Positions 36,602-46,805 of a stretch of DNA of 64,000 bases are shown piece by piece. Source of the DNA: Mycobacterium genavense ATCC 51234 (GTDB lineage Bacteria > Actinomycetota > Actinomycetes > Mycobacteriales > Mycobacteriaceae); NCBI RefSeq assembly GCF_000526915.1, contig NZ_JAGZ01000012.1, positions 1 through 64,000 on the forward strand, given 5' to 3'. How positions within the stretch are numbered: position 1 is the first letter of the stretch; every line of letters starts with the position of its first letter. A program made the translations under genes and the position numbers. The notes beneath the pieces were generated by a model. It did no database searches and was not told the DNA's origin. It worked only from the letters and a program-made list of their open reading frames with translations.

Positions 36602-37908
36602 TTATCCCGCGTGTACCCGATCCGGTTGGTCGGGGACGACGCTGCCGTCGGGTCGTAGCAGCGGTGCCCGGCCGCCGTCGGGAGTGTCGAAACCCTGTGT
36701 CGCACAAGGGTAGGGCGGACGCGCACCCAATGGGTTGGTGAACATCGGGTTGACCAGCCATTGCCCGTCGGAATTGGCGTAGGCCCGGCACATCAACTCG
36801 ATCTGGTTGCGATTGATCACCAGGCGCAGCGCGGTCGCGTCCGCGGTGAAGGTGACGTCTCCGTCGGAGTCGCCGGCCCCGAACACCTGGCGCCGCGGCT
36901 CGGCCGACTGGTCGAACGCCGACGGCCCCTGGATGCCGAACACCTGCTCGTTGATCCGGCAGCGCTTGCCCTCGTTGAAGGGAATCGACGGCTCGCCACC
37001 GCAGGACGCCAATCGGGAGGTCAGAACGTCGCCGTCGTGCTCGGTGCGGGTGCCCATCACGTGGTCGGCGGCGATGCCGAGATCGGCGGCCCAGACTCGT
37101 ACCACCGGCTCGGGCGAAGCGGAGGCGATACGCACGTCAAATCCGTTGGCCTGCAGGGTAGCAACCAGATCCCGCATCTGGTTGTAATAGCGCACCCACC
37201 CGACTTGGCGGGTGCTGCCCACCTGCTGTTCGGCGCCCTCGGGTGCCTCGAGGTTTTCTCGCCGGGCCGCTGCGGCGAATCCGGTGATGTCGGCCTCGGT
37301 CCAGCCGGCCAGCAGTTGCGACCCCCAGGCGGCGGAGGGATTGATGCGTCGGTGGTTGTAGCCGGCGAATGCCGCTGCGCCGGTGCGGATCTGACGATCG
37401 CTGGCTATCGAGACCAGCTCGTCGGCGCATCCGGTGTTGGTTCCCGTCGGCAGCGGCTCACCCGGAGGGTCAGCGTGCCGCACGCGGATGCCAGTTCCGC
37501 GGCGGCCGGCGCGGTGAGGTATTGGCTTGTCTCGCTCCAATTTCCACCGGGCGGTTGACGCACCTTGGAGTTGCGCACCATCCAGAAGAAGGTGGCCTCG
37601 CCGCCGTCGTTTTTCACCATCGTGTTGTCCCAATCGAACACCGCCAGTGGCGGGTCGTCCGCCTCGGGTTCCAGCTTGCCGCAGCTGCCGAGGTGACCGA
37701 TCATCGCGTTGAGCCGGTCACGGTTGTCGCCATACCAACCCGGATCGGCGGCCAGCGTGCGACAGCCGTTGTCGCTGGCGTCGCCTTCGCGATGGTCGCC
37801 GGAGTCGCCACACCCCGAAACCGACAGCGCCAGCGCGGCGATCGCGAATGCCGTGAGTCGACGAGCGACGGCCGCCGCCCGGTGGGCAGCCAAGCGTGCG
37901 ATGGTCAT
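36602..37908 (-). pseudogene. Exported HAD-family phosphatase lipoprotein, frameshifted
   Basis: Begins at ATG 37908 with a signal peptide and lipobox (LALSVSGCG). HAD motif I is VFDWDNTMVKND (nucleophile Asp, DxDxT-like), motif II lies in VRIASASPEPVV, and motif IV in FGAGDSDGDVTF. Between ASACGT and ADPPGEPLPTGTN the frame changes near 37475 and fits one lost G; repaired length is 435 residues. It lies 21 bp after the broken mceA-like gene, so the two form an operon. A secreted phosphoserine-phosphatase-like role is possible. Confidence 0.86.
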
Positions 37909-37929
37909 TTGTGTCTTTCAGCTCGCTCT

Positions 37930-39135
37930 TCAGGGGTTGCCCGTGTTGTCGCCCAGTTGGCGGCCCCACACATACTCCACGGCAACCGGTGAACCGACCT
38001 CAAAGTGGTTGTAGGGGGCCACGCTCGCGCCGGTGTCCATGACGAGCATCGGAGCGGGCCACAGTTCGCGGGTGATCGATTGTCAGCAGCCCGGGCGTCC
38101 GCCGGGGCCGCCCCTGGCGTTGGTCCGAGGCAGGTTTTCGGGGTAGGTGTACGGGTTGGGCGCGCCCCCGATCGAGCCCGACGAGTGGGCTCCCAGCGCG
38201 TATCCGTTGTCACCGAGTGCGACGTGAAGCTTGGGTGCGACTTGGTTGAAATTGCGGATGGTGCAAAAGATTTCGGGGCTGTACTCGTCCAGCAGCTGGG
38301 CGGTGGGAACGAGATCGCCAGCGCTACGCGCCAGGTAGGGGCCGGCTCGGCCGAACAGGTCGGCGCCGCTGCTGCCCAAGCCCGCGGTCGCCAGCAATGC
38401 CGCATCCAGATCTCCTTGCTGCCGGTTGAGCGTCCGCGCGGTGGTCACCGCCTGGTCGAGCGCGTCCCACAGGTCCGGCGCGGCGTCGGCGTAAGTGTCG
38501 CCCAGCGCTGCCAGCCGCGCCAAGTCGAGGTGAATCATCGGCAGCTGCGGGTTGACGTCGTCGAGGATCGCGTTGCCGTTAAGCAGCGAGGCGCCGAATT
38601 TCTCGCCCAGCCCGGCCAGCGCCTGTGCCGCGGCGGACAGCGTCAGGTTCACCTTGACCGGATCGATCTTCTCGGTGATCGAGGTCAGCGTTTCGAACAA
38701 GGTGTTGAACTCGGTCGTCACCGTCGTCGCGTCGATCACCATCGAGGGTGTAATCGATTGTGGTACAGGTGTTTTCGGCGACGACAAGGCAACGTACTTG
38801 TTGCCGAACACGGTGTTGGCCTTCACCTCGGCCGCCACGTTGGCCGGAATCATGCTGACGTACTTCGGCGTCACGTCCAGCACCACTTTGGTGGCCGGCT
38901 TGCGGTCCCGGGTGATCTCGGAAATACCGTCCACCCGGCCGATCTCGACGCCGTTGTAGGTGACCTTGGTGCCGGGGTCCATCACCAGGCCCGCGCGCGG
39001 GGCCACCAGGGTCAACTTCGTCCTCGGTGTGAAGTCCCCGCGAAATTGCGTGTACAAGACCAACCCGAGGAGCCCCATGACCACGATCGTCACGAGGCCC
39101 ACGGTCTTATACGGGGGCCCGCTTCGCGGATCCAT
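37930..39135 (-). pseudogene. Orphan MCE-family protein (MceA type) with an in-frame TGA
   Basis: A 401-residue MceA-like protein: membrane helix (VGLVTIVVMGLLGLVLYTQF), MCE domain (VMDPGTKVTYNGVEIGRV), long helical region, and the MceA C-terminal signature after RGGPGGRPGC. There an in-frame TGA (38083-38085) replaces the Trp codon expected in GCWQ; the frame continues with SITRELWPAPMLVMDTGASVAPYNH to DNTGNP and TGA 37930. No other mce genes or yrbE permease genes are adjacent, so it is an orphan. A truncated protein would lose about 50 residues. Confidence 0.9.
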
Positions 39136-39154
39136 GATTCTGAGACCCTAGGGT

Positions 39155-39544
39155 ATGGCCGCCCGTGATAGTGCTGATCCGGCCAAGACACGTAAGGTCC
39201 TTACTACCGTGGCGGACTGGTTGCGCGACGAAACCCGTCCGGCACCCGACCGCGCCACGCTGGCGACCGCGGTGCGCCTCACCGCGCGCACCCTGGCCGC
39301 GCTGGCGCCCGGTGCCAGCGTCGAGGTGCGGATCCCACCGTTCGCCGCGGTGCAATGCGTGGCCGGGCCCAAACACACCCGCGGTACCCCACCCAACGTC
39401 GTGGAGACCGATCCGCGGACCTGGCTGCTGCTGGCCACCGGACGGGTGGCGCTCGCCGACGCGAAAGCCGCCGGATCACTGACGTTGTCGGGCGCCGGCG
39501 CGGGTGAAATTGACCACTGGCTGCCCCTGTTCGACGTGGGCTGA
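39155..39544 (+). CDS. Sterol carrier (SCP-like) family protein
   Basis: A 129-residue protein matching Rv0807. The N-terminal helical part (VLTTVADWLRDETRPAPDRATLATAVR) is followed by the SCP-like domain (VEVRIPPFAAVQCVAGPKHTRGTPPNVVETDPRTWLLLATGR) and ends IDHWLPLFDVG. The family fold binds lipids, but a ligand is not known. It is divergent from the orphan mceA gene by only 19 bp and lies upstream of purF. Intact. Confidence 0.87.
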   Translation: MAARDSADPAKTRKVLTTVADWLRDETRPAPDRATLATAVRLTARTLAALAPGASVEVRIPPFAAVQCVAGPKHTRGTPPNVVETDPRTWLLLATGRVALADAKAAGSLTLSGAGAGEIDHWLPLFDVG

Positions 39545-39677
39545 AGATAACCCTGAACTGCAGGTTTAGGGTGGCACGCCGATAATTTCCGGGTTCAACA
39601 CGCCCGACGGGTTCGTCCGCGGGGCTTACGTGCCCGTAAACTTCGAGGCGTCACTACTCCTCGCTAGGGAGCCGCCC

Positions 39678-41222
39678 GTGACCACCGTAGGACCAGCAGG
39701 ATCAGACGCATCCGAGCAGGACCTGAACGCGCCCCGCGAAGAGTGCGGTGTATTCGGGGTCTGGGCCCCGGGTGAGGAAGTCGCCAAACTCACCTACTAC
39801 GGCCTCTACGCGCTGCAGCATCGCGGCCAGGAAGCCGCCGGTATCGCTGTCGCCGACGGATCCCAGGTGCTGGTGTTCAAGGACCTCGGCCTGGTCAGCC
39901 AGGTGTTCGATGAGCAGACGCTGGCCGCCATGCAGGGCCACGTCGCGATCGGGCACTGCCGGTACTCCACCACCGGCGACACCACCTGGGAAAACGCCCA
40001 GCCGGTGTTCCGCAACACCGCCGCCGGCACCGGGGTTGCCTTGGGACACAACGGGAACCTGGTCAACACCGCCGAACTCGCCGCACGCGCGCGGGACGCG
40101 GGGCTGATCGCCAAGCGCGCCCCGGCCCCGGCAACGACGGACTCCGACATCCTGGGCGCGCTGCTCGCCCACGGCGCGGCCGACTCCACCCTGGAGCAGG
40201 CGGCGCTGGAACTGCTGCCGACCGTGCGCGGGGCCTTCTGCCTGACGTTCATGGACGAGAACACGCTGTACGCCTGCCGCGATCCCTACGGGGTGCGGCC
40301 GCTTTCGCTCGGACGCCTGGACCGCGGCTGGGTGGTGGCCTCCGAGACGGCCGCGCTCGACATCGTCGGCGCCTCGTTCGTCCGCGACATCGAGCCGGGT
40401 GAATTGCTGGCCATCGACGCCGACGGCGTGCGCTCCACCCGCTTCGCCAACCCCACCCCGAAGGGCTGCGTCTTCGAATACGTGTACTTGGCCCGGCCGG
40501 ACAGCACGATCGGCGGACGGTCGGTGCACGGCGCCCGGGTGGAGATCGGTCGCCGGCTGGCTCGCGAATGCCCGGTGGACACCGACCTGGTGATCGGCGT
40601 GCCGGAATCGGGCACCCCGGCCGCGGTCGGATACGCGCAAGAGTCCGGTATCCCGTACGGGCAGGGCCTGATGAAGAACGCCTACGTCGGGCGGACATTC
40701 ATTCAGCCGTCCCAGACGATCCGGCAGCTGGGTATCCGGCTCAAGCTCAACCCGCTCAAAGAGGTGATCCGCGGCAAGCGGCTCATCGTCGTGGACGACT
40801 CGATCGTGCGGGGCAACACGCAGCGCGCGTTGTTGCGCATGCTGCGCGAGGCCGGCGCCGTCGAGGTGCATGTGCGGATCGCCTCGCCGCCGGTGAAGTG
40901 GCCGTGTTTCTACGGCATCGACTTCCCGTCGCCGGCCGAATTGATCGCCAACGCCGTCGAGGACGAGGCGGAAATGCTCGAGGCGGTGCGACACGCCATC
41001 GGCGCCGACACGCTGGGTTACCTCTCGCTGCGCGGCATGATCGCCGCGACCGAGCAGCCGGCCTCCCGGCTATGCGCCGCCTGCTTCGACGGCAAGTATC
41101 CGATCGAGCTGCCGAGCGAATCCGCACTGGGCAAGAACGTTATTGAGCACATGCTCGCCAACGCGGCGCGCGGTGCAGAGCTCGGCGATGTTGCCGCCGA
41201 CGAGGTTCCGGTCAACCACTGA
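39678..41222 (+). CDS. purF: Amidophosphoribosyltransferase
   Basis: A 514-residue enzyme for the first step of purine synthesis (PRPP plus glutamine to phosphoribosylamine). A short propeptide ending PREE precedes the catalytic cysteine of CGVFGVWAP, which becomes residue 1 after processing. GHCRYSTTGDTTWENAQP and GHNGNLVNT belong to the glutaminase; LIVVDDSIVRGNT is the PRPP loop. C-terminal cysteines (RLCAACFDG) fit the Fe-S type. GTG 39678 has a good GGGAG site, preferred to GTG 39630. Intact. Confidence 0.95.
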   Translation: MTTVGPAGSDASEQDLNAPREECGVFGVWAPGEEVAKLTYYGLYALQHRGQEAAGIAVADGSQVLVFKDLGLVSQVFDEQTLAAMQGHVAIGHCRYSTTGDTTWENAQPVFRNTAAGTGVALGHNGNLVNTAELAARARDAGLIAKRAPAPATTDSDILGALLAHGAADSTLEQAALELLPTVRGAFCLTFMDENTLYACRDPYGVRPLSLGRLDRGWVVASETAALDIVGASFVRDIEPGELLAIDADGVRSTRFANPTPKGCVFEYVYLARPDSTIGGRSVHGARVEIGRRLARECPVDTDLVIGVPESGTPAAVGYAQESGIPYGQGLMKNAYVGRTFIQPSQTIRQLGIRLKLNPLKEVIRGKRLIVVDDSIVRGNTQRALLRMLREAGAVEVHVRIASPPVKWPCFYGIDFPSPAELIANAVEDEAEMLEAVRHAIGADTLGYLSLRGMIAATEQPASRLCAACFDGKYPIELPSESALGKNVIEHMLANAARGAELGDVAADEVPVNH

Positions 41223-41282
41223 TCGGGTCCTTCAAAGACGTTTGATGCCGGCGGGAAGCGCCTACCGGTAGCCTTTATCGCG

Positions 41283-42377
41283 ATGACGGATCCCGCAAAA
41301 AGCCCAGGAGCAGAACCGGGCAGCCAGGGCATTACTTACGCGTCGGCCGGGGTGGATATTGATGCCGGTGACCGCGCGGTCGATCTGTTCAAGCCGCTGG
41401 TGGCCAAGGCCACCAGACCCGAGGTGCGCGGCGGGCTTGGGGGATTCGCCGGATTGTTCGCGCTGCGGGGCGACTACCGCGAACCGGTGCTCGCGGCCTC
41501 CAGCGACGGCGTCGGCACCAAACTGGCGGTCGCGCAGGCGATGGACAAGCACGACACCGTCGGCCTGGACCTGGTGGCCATGGTGGTCGACGACCTCGTG
41601 GTCTGCGGCGCCGAGCCGCTGTTCGTGCAGGACTACATCGCCGTCGGCCGCACGGTGCCCGAACGGGTGGCCGCGATCGTCGGCGGCATCGCCGAGGGAT
41701 GCATGCGGGCCGGTTGTGCGCTGCTGGGCGGCGAGACCGCCGAACACCCCGGTTTGATGGAACCGGACCACTACGACATCGCCGCGACGGGTGTCGGCGT
41801 GGTCGAGGCCGACGACATCCTGGGGCCCGAACGGGTCAAACCCGGCGACGTCATCATCGCGATGGGATCCTCGGGCCTGCATTCCAACGGATATTCGCTG
41901 GCGCGCAGCGTCCTGCTGGAGATCGACCGGATGAACCTGGCCGGCTACGTGGAGGAATTCGGTCGCACGCTGGGCGAAGAGTTGCTCGAGCCCACCCGGA
42001 TCTACGCCAAGGACTGCCTGGCGCTGGCCGCCGAAACCCATGTCCGCACGTTCTGCCACGTCACTGGCGGCGGACTGGCGGGCAACCTGCAGCGCGTGAT
42101 CCCGCACGGGTTGACGGCCGAGGTGGACCGCGGCACCTGGACGCCGGCGCCAGTGTTTGCGATGATCGCCCAGCGCGGGCGTATCTCCCGCGAGGAGATG
42201 GAAAAGACCTTCAACATGGGCGTGGGCATGATCGCCGTCGTCGCCCCCGAAGACACCGACCGTGCGTTGGCGATATTGACTGCGCGGCACCTGGACTGCT
42301 GGGTGTTGGGCACGATCTGCAAAGGCGGAAAAGACGGCCCGCGCGCGAAACTGGTTGGGCAGCACCCGAGGTTTTAA
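41283..42377 (+). CDS. purM: Phosphoribosylformylglycinamidine cyclo-ligase
   Basis: A 364-residue AIR synthetase (FGAM to AIR, ATP-dependent). Landmarks: ITYASAGVDIDAGD at the start, SSDGVGTKLAVA, GLDLVAMVVDDLVVCGAEPLF, LLGGETAEHPG, SSGLHSNGYSL and a C-terminal HVTGGGLAGNLQRVIP. It lies 60 bp after purF as in M. tuberculosis (Rv0809). Intact. Confidence 0.95.
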   Translation: MTDPAKSPGAEPGSQGITYASAGVDIDAGDRAVDLFKPLVAKATRPEVRGGLGGFAGLFALRGDYREPVLAASSDGVGTKLAVAQAMDKHDTVGLDLVAMVVDDLVVCGAEPLFVQDYIAVGRTVPERVAAIVGGIAEGCMRAGCALLGGETAEHPGLMEPDHYDIAATGVGVVEADDILGPERVKPGDVIIAMGSSGLHSNGYSLARSVLLEIDRMNLAGYVEEFGRTLGEELLEPTRIYAKDCLALAAETHVRTFCHVTGGGLAGNLQRVIPHGLTAEVDRGTWTPAPVFAMIAQRGRISREEMEKTFNMGVGMIAVVAPEDTDRALAILTARHLDCWVLGTICKGGKDGPRAKLVGQHPRF

Positions 42378-42394
42378 GGGCCCGCGCCTAGCTT

Positions 42395-42574
42395 CTAGCG
42401 GCGCCAGTCGTCTTCGCGATCCCAAGATTCGTCGGCGCCATCCAGCTCGCCGGATTGGTCCGCACCGGTCCCCGCCAACTCGCGCTGAAGCCGATCGAAG
42501 TCGGTCTGCGGGGAGCTGTATTTAAGTTCTCGAGCAACCTTGGTCTGCTTTGCCTTAGCCCGGCCGCGGCCCAT
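42395..42574 (-). CDS. Small acidic/basic protein, DUF3073 family
   Basis: A 59-residue protein like Rv0810c: MGRGRAKAKQTKVARELKYS at the N-terminus, basic, then an acidic tail ending EDDWRR. The family is restricted to actinobacteria and has no known function. ATG 42574 is used because homologues begin there. Convergent with purM (17 bp apart). Confidence 0.88.
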   Translation of the reverse strand: MGRGRAKAKQTKVARELKYSSPQTDFDRLQRELAGTGADQSGELDGADESWDREDDWRR

Positions 42575-42721
42575 GGGGGAACCCCCTCGCGCAATAACGG
42601 AGCGGCCTAACAAGTAGGCGGCTCCGATCTCTTGGTGTCGTTATTGTCCTGCCAACAGCTTACCGTGCCTCGCGGACGAGCGTCGGTGCCCCCTGCCCGC
42701 CGTGTTGGACTTCGACAGACA

Positions 42722-43816
42722 TTATCGCGTCCCGCCCCGCAACCGCTCGACGGCGAGGCGCCCGGCGCCGATCTGGTCACTCGGCGGCAGTGAATCGGCG
42801 TCGATGACCGCCGCTACCGACCCCTGGGCGCCCGTCGTCAGTTGGGTGTCGGCGGGTATGCCGCGCTTGAGCAACGCCAGCGCGATCGGCCCCAGATCCA
42901 CGTGGTCGACGACGGTGCCCAGCCGTCCCACCGCGCGCCTGGCCGCGAGCACCGCGTCACCGGTCAGCGGCCGGTCCACCGAGCCGTCGAGGTGCAGCAG
43001 CACCAGCATTCGGGGTGGTTTGCCCAGGTTGTGGACCCGGGCGACGGTTTCTTGCCCGCGGTAGCAGCCTTTGTCCAGGTGGACGGCCCCGACGCCGGGG
43101 CCTCCGATCCAGCGCACCTCGTGCGGAATCGTGCGTTCGTCGGTGTCGACGCCCAGGCGCGGGCGCAGGGCCGCAACCCGGTTGGCTTCGTAGGCCCACA
43201 CCCCGGCCGGCCGCACGCCGGCGGTGGCGAAGCGGGCCTGCCAGTCGGCCGCATCGGTGCGCGGCACCAGCAGCTCGAGTTCCACCCGAGCCGCGGCCGA
43301 CGCCGGCATCCGCCGCACAAAACCACCGTTGGCCAGCGCGGTTGCGGCCATTTCGGCGGGCAGGGCGTCCAGGCCGAGCACGTCGAGCACCGCCCGGTCG
43401 GCCAGGTGCGGGCCGATCAGCGACAGCACCGCCAGGCCGGCGGCCGCGGGCGCGACGTCCGACCAGAACACCATCTTGGTCAGGTAGCTCAGCAATGGCT
43501 CACCGCGCCACGGCTCGGTGTCGAGGTAGGTGATGCCGCCGAGCTCGGTCTGCATCCAGTGGTCCTCGACCCGGCCCTGCCCGTCCAGGCTCAGATTCTG
43601 CGTGCTGGCCCCGTCGGGAAGTTTGCTGACGTGTTGGGTCGAGATGTTGTGCAGCCAGCTTTGTCGGTCCGCGCCGGTCAACGTGAGGACCGCGCGGTGC
43701 GAACGGTCCACCAGTACCGCCTCGGTTTCGGCCGCGCGCTGCTCGCCGAGCGGATCGCCGTAGTGCCAGACCGCGCCGGCGTCGGGCCCGGAATCGGGTG
43801 CGGGTACTGCGGTCAT
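42722..43816 (-). CDS. YgfZ/GcvT-like folate-binding protein
   Basis: A 364-residue protein matching Rv0811c. The hallmark KGCYRGQETVARVHNLGKPPR (Cys in KGCYxGQE) is present, with WLHNISTQHV at the N-terminal folate fold. YgfZ proteins assist Fe-S cluster repair and assembly in a folate-dependent manner. Divergent from the pabC-like gene (105 bp). Intact. Confidence 0.9.
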   Translation of the reverse strand: MTAVPAPDSGPDAGAVWHYGDPLGEQRAAETEAVLVDRSHRAVLTLTGADRQSWLHNISTQHVSKLPDGASTQNLSLDGQGRVEDHWMQTELGGITYLDTEPWRGEPLLSYLTKMVFWSDVAPAAAGLAVLSLIGPHLADRAVLDVLGLDALPAEMAATALANGGFVRRMPASAAARVELELLVPRTDAADWQARFATAGVRPAGVWAYEANRVAALRPRLGVDTDERTIPHEVRWIGGPGVGAVHLDKGCYRGQETVARVHNLGKPPRMLVLLHLDGSVDRPLTGDAVLAARRAVGRLGTVVDHVDLGPIALALLKRGIPADTQLTTGAQGSVAAVIDADSLPPSDQIGAGRLAVERLRGGTR

Positions 43817-43921
43817 GTGCGCCCCTCCTCCTCATCGTTGGCGGCTTGGGTCACACGTCAACTCTACGGACCGGCGTCCGCGCGGCTGCGCTGGTCGCCG
43901 CGACGGCTAGGCTCTGTCGGC

Positions 43922-44812
43922 ATGGCAGCCCAGACGGGTGTGATCGTCACCCTCGACGGCGAAATACATCCGCCCGGCACCCCGCTGTTGCCCGCCGACG
44001 ACCTCGCGGCCGTCCGCGGTGACGGGGCCTTCGAGACCCTGCTGGTCCGCGACGGCGGCGCCTGCCTCGTCGGGCCGCATCTGCAGCGATTGACTCAGTC
44101 CGCCAAATTCATGGATCTGCCCGAGCCGGACCTGCCCAAGTGGCGGCGCGCGATCGAGATCGCCACCCAGGAGTGGGTGGCTGGCTCGGCCGCCGAAGGC
44201 GCGCTGCGGTTGATCTACAGCCGGGGCCGCGAGAGCGGTTCGCAGCCCACCGCGTACGTGATGGTCAGCCCGGTCCCGGAAAGGGTTGCCGTGGTTCGCC
44301 ACAACGGGCTCGCGGCGATCACGCTGGACCGCGGACTACCCGCCGTCGGCGCCGGCGAGATGCCGTGGTTGCTGGCCGGCGCGAAAACCCTGTCGTACGC
44401 GGTGAATATGGCCGCCTTGCGGTACGCCGCCCAACGAGGCGCCGGCGACGTGATTTTCGTCAGCTCGGACGGCTACATCCTGGAAGGACCGCGCTCGACG
44501 GTGGTGATCGTCACCGAATCTTATGCGGGCCCGGACAGCAATCTGTGCCTGCTGACGCCGCCGCCCTGGTACCCGATTCTGCGTGGCACCACGCAGCAGG
44601 CGCTGTTCGAGGTGGCCCGAAGCAAGGGCTACGACTGCGACTATCGCGCCCTGCGGGTCGCGGATTTGCATGCTGCCCAAGGGATTTGGCTGATATCAAG
44701 CATGACGCTGGCGGCCCGCGTGCATACGCTCGACGGTCGTCCGATGGGCCGGTCCCCGATGGCCGGGGAATTCGCCCAACTGGTGGACGCGGCGATCGTC
44801 AGCGATCGCTAA
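43922..44812 (+). CDS. Class IV aminotransferase, aminodeoxychorismate lyase-like
   Basis: A 296-residue PLP fold-type IV enzyme matching Rv0812. It shows ADDLAAVRGDGAFETLLV at the start, the PLP lysine in AGAKTLSYAVNMAALR, the phosphate-binding ILEGPRSTVVIV and the late RVHTLDGRPM. Rv0812 has both aminodeoxychorismate lyase (folate) and D-amino-acid aminotransferase relatives, so the exact reaction is not certain. A TAGGCT sequence 9 bp upstream could be the -10. Downstream lies the accessory island. Intact. Confidence 0.88.
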   Translation: MAAQTGVIVTLDGEIHPPGTPLLPADDLAAVRGDGAFETLLVRDGGACLVGPHLQRLTQSAKFMDLPEPDLPKWRRAIEIATQEWVAGSAAEGALRLIYSRGRESGSQPTAYVMVSPVPERVAVVRHNGLAAITLDRGLPAVGAGEMPWLLAGAKTLSYAVNMAALRYAAQRGAGDVIFVSSDGYILEGPRSTVVIVTESYAGPDSNLCLLTPPPWYPILRGTTQQALFEVARSKGYDCDYRALRVADLHAAQGIWLISSMTLAARVHTLDGRPMGRSPMAGEFAQLVDAAIVSDR

Positions 44813-44853
44813 GCGCTGAATTGTGTTGTCGCGCGCGGCAGCGGGAGGTAGGG

Positions 44854-44887
44854 TCGGCCGTACACAAGGAGGAGGTGGTCCGCGAAA
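44854..44887 (+). repeat. Left copy of the direct repeat bounding the inserted element
   Basis: 34 bp nearly identical to 47756-47790 (one base fewer: GGAGGAGG against GGAAGGAGG). It includes CGGCCGTACACAAGGA and GGTGGTCCGCGAAA. Beyond position 44887 similarity continues imperfectly for about 20 bp, as expected of an att site. Confidence 0.85.
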
Positions 44888-45051
44888 TTGAGTGCTTGTC
44901 GGAGCACCCGCCCTCACAGCGCATTCGCGCAGGTAAACGCTAAATAGTCGGCTTCTCAGACCTTCTCACCCTGGCCTCACCCCGGTGTGTGGCGGGTGCG
45001 TGTCGGGGCAGCAAACAAAAGTCGTTATCGCTGAGGTAATCGAGGTCATGT

Positions 45052-45613
45052 CGCTGCCACTTCCGCTACAACCCCCGCGCGCTCCGCAAGACCGTGCGCG
45101 ACGTGCTCGACTCGACCGGCGAAGGCCAGACCCGCAACGCGTACCACCGGGCACTGTTCATCGCCGCGCGCAAGGCGAGGGCGGGCTGCTACCCGTGGAG
45201 CGTCGCGCTGCGTTCGGCTAGGCAGCGACGGCTGCGGTCTCGATGGCAGCCCGGCGTCGCCGGCTATGACGGCATCGACGCCACGCCTGCACAAATTGCT
45301 GAATGGCCCGAGAATGTTGTCCGCCGCGTCGCTTTTAGTCACGAGCACGGGCAGATGCTTGTCCCCGCCGGATACTTCGCCGTGTTCGCGACAGGCGGGC
45401 CGGATTCCGAACAGAACGTGATTGCGCGAAGGATGCATCCCAGCCCCGCTTGGCAGCGGGCTCCGGTTGATCGAAGGCAATTGGGCCAAATACCCCTTGG
45501 TGGAATCGTTCTTTCAGCGCGGGCTCGGCACCGGGGTCCGCCATCGTGGCGCTGCGGCGGTCGTGCAAATTAAGGCCAGCGGCACGTACGACTTGCCCGA
45601 AGTCAACCTGTAA
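45052..45613 (+). pseudogene. Phage-like hypothetical protein, degenerate
   Basis: Two frames make one protein-like reading: CHFRYNPRALRKTVRDVLDSTG through FATGGPDSEQNVIARRMHP, then after a shift near 45430-45450 LRLIEGNWAKYPLVESFFQ, GTGVRHRGAAAVVQI to DLPEVNL at 45613. The 5' end lacks a start in frame, and upstream another frame (VVIAEVIEVM) may be its beginning. Length and style recall small phage head-tail joining proteins, but I cannot name a family. It is the only part of the element with a phage flavour. Confidence 0.45.
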
Positions 45614-45622
45614 GGCGGCGAC

Positions 45623-45829
45623 ATGGCACAGCACAGCCCGTTTTGGTCAGACGGCATCTACGACAAAGGTGAACCGAGCGAGTACAGCTGGGGCAGCGGC
45701 CTTACCCCACGCCACGCTCGCCACGCCGCACCTGACGACGGCGGCGCGTACAGCGGCCTGTCACCCGGTATCGCACCGGACCGCCAAGGCCAGCGCCACG
45801 GTGTGCCGGGGCGGCGGCCGCGGGCATAA
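45623..45829 (+). CDS. Hypothetical 68-residue protein of the inserted element
   Basis: ATG 45623 follows the fragment by 9 bp. The N-terminal half (QHSPFWSDGIYDKGEPSEYSW) looks protein-like; the C-terminal half is Arg/Gly/Pro-rich. No family recognised. A strong hairpin follows at 45897-45932. Confidence 0.45.
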   Translation: MAQHSPFWSDGIYDKGEPSEYSWGSGLTPRHARHAAPDDGGAYSGLSPGIAPDRQGQRHGVPGRRPRA

Positions 45830-45896
45830 GCCAGGGTGGCGGCGGTTACCGCCTCGAGCGGCCAAGCCAGCCGCCGTCACCCGTTCAACCGCGTAA

Positions 45897-45932
45897 GCGG
45901 GCTAGGGTGTCTGTGGCGCAGACCTAGCCCGC
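45897..45932. terminator. Bidirectional hairpin terminator
   Basis: GCGGGCTAG (45897-45905) pairs with 45924-45932, and GTCTG pairs with CAGAC inside, with a small bulge. It sits between convergent genes ending at 45829 and 45961. Confidence 0.75.
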
Positions 45933-45960
45933 CAACAGCGTTACGGCAGTTGGGCGGTGG

Positions 45961-46805
45961 CTATGCAGTCTCTTCCGTGGAGGACTTCGGGCCGCTGAAG
46001 CGGTCAAACTTCGTTAGTGCCGCGACCGCGTGGTAGTCAGTGAAGATGTCGTCCATGCGTTGCCGAGCGATCTCTTGGCCCTGTGCCAGTTCGGTATTTC
46101 TGTCCATCTTCGATACGAGGTAGTCCAGAGCCTGTGCGGTGATACCTACGGCGTTGACGGCGTTTTCGCATCGAAACGCGACAAAGTGCCAATCGACACT
46201 GGCGCGAAGGTCAGCCCGCGCGATGGGTTCACGAAACTCTGCGGCCATGTGGACTGCCCAGTCGCGAAACCGAAACATCTGTGTCACAGCAGACTTCAGC
46301 TGCTTCGCAGCATCGCGACTGCTGATCTTTAGGTGGTATCGGAGCGTTTCGGTGATGCGCTTATGTCGAGCCGTACGGTTCCGCGTCCATGTTCCGTCAA
46401 CGTCATGTGGGTGTGGTCCACAGCGGTCCTTGACCGTGGCATACAGCGCATCGAAAGCGATGCGCATGCGGTCATCGTTCGCATGCACGCACGCAACTCT
46501 CGGAACAGAATCGCTGTGAGTTCCTCGCGGATCGGGCGACGAACGTCCTCGTCTGACCCTGCGGCGTCGAGCCGCGCAATGAGTGGCCCAATTCGCTCGG
46601 CTGCGCGAATGGCGGCTTCCGCCGCGTCTACCGCATCGTGCAGCCAGAAGGGCCAGAGGTCGGTTCGGACCCGCACCGTTGGCGTGGACGCTGTGAAAGT
46701 CCCATCTTCGCCGATGGCAAAGCTGAGGTCACTGATTTGAAGATCACCACCGAAGCTCCAAACGCCTTGCCATGTCGGCTGGGGCAGTGGCTCTTCTGCA
46801 GTCAT
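45961..46805 (-). pseudogene. Hypothetical protein of the inserted element, frameshifted
   Basis: First frame from ATG 46805: TWQGVWSFGGDLQISDLSF, RTDLWPFWLHDAVDAAEAAIR, EELTAILFRELRAC. Second frame: HANDDRMRIAFDALYATVKDR through TKFDRFSGPKSSTEETA. Joining them near 46485-46495 needs one restored base and gives 281 residues. The second half has an HEPN-like, helical, charged look, but no diagnostic motif is certain. Function unknown; base composition is lower in GC than the neighbouring core genes, consistent with transfer. Confidence 0.65.

Noticed and set aside
39581..39586. GATAAT as the purF -10 element
   Set aside because: The hexamer is good, but no -35 at proper distance was seen, so it is not listed as a feature.
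44888..44948. TTG-started 19-codon ORF behind the left repeat
   Set aside because: It arises only because the insertion joined the strong ribosome site to new sequence; no reason to think it is functional.
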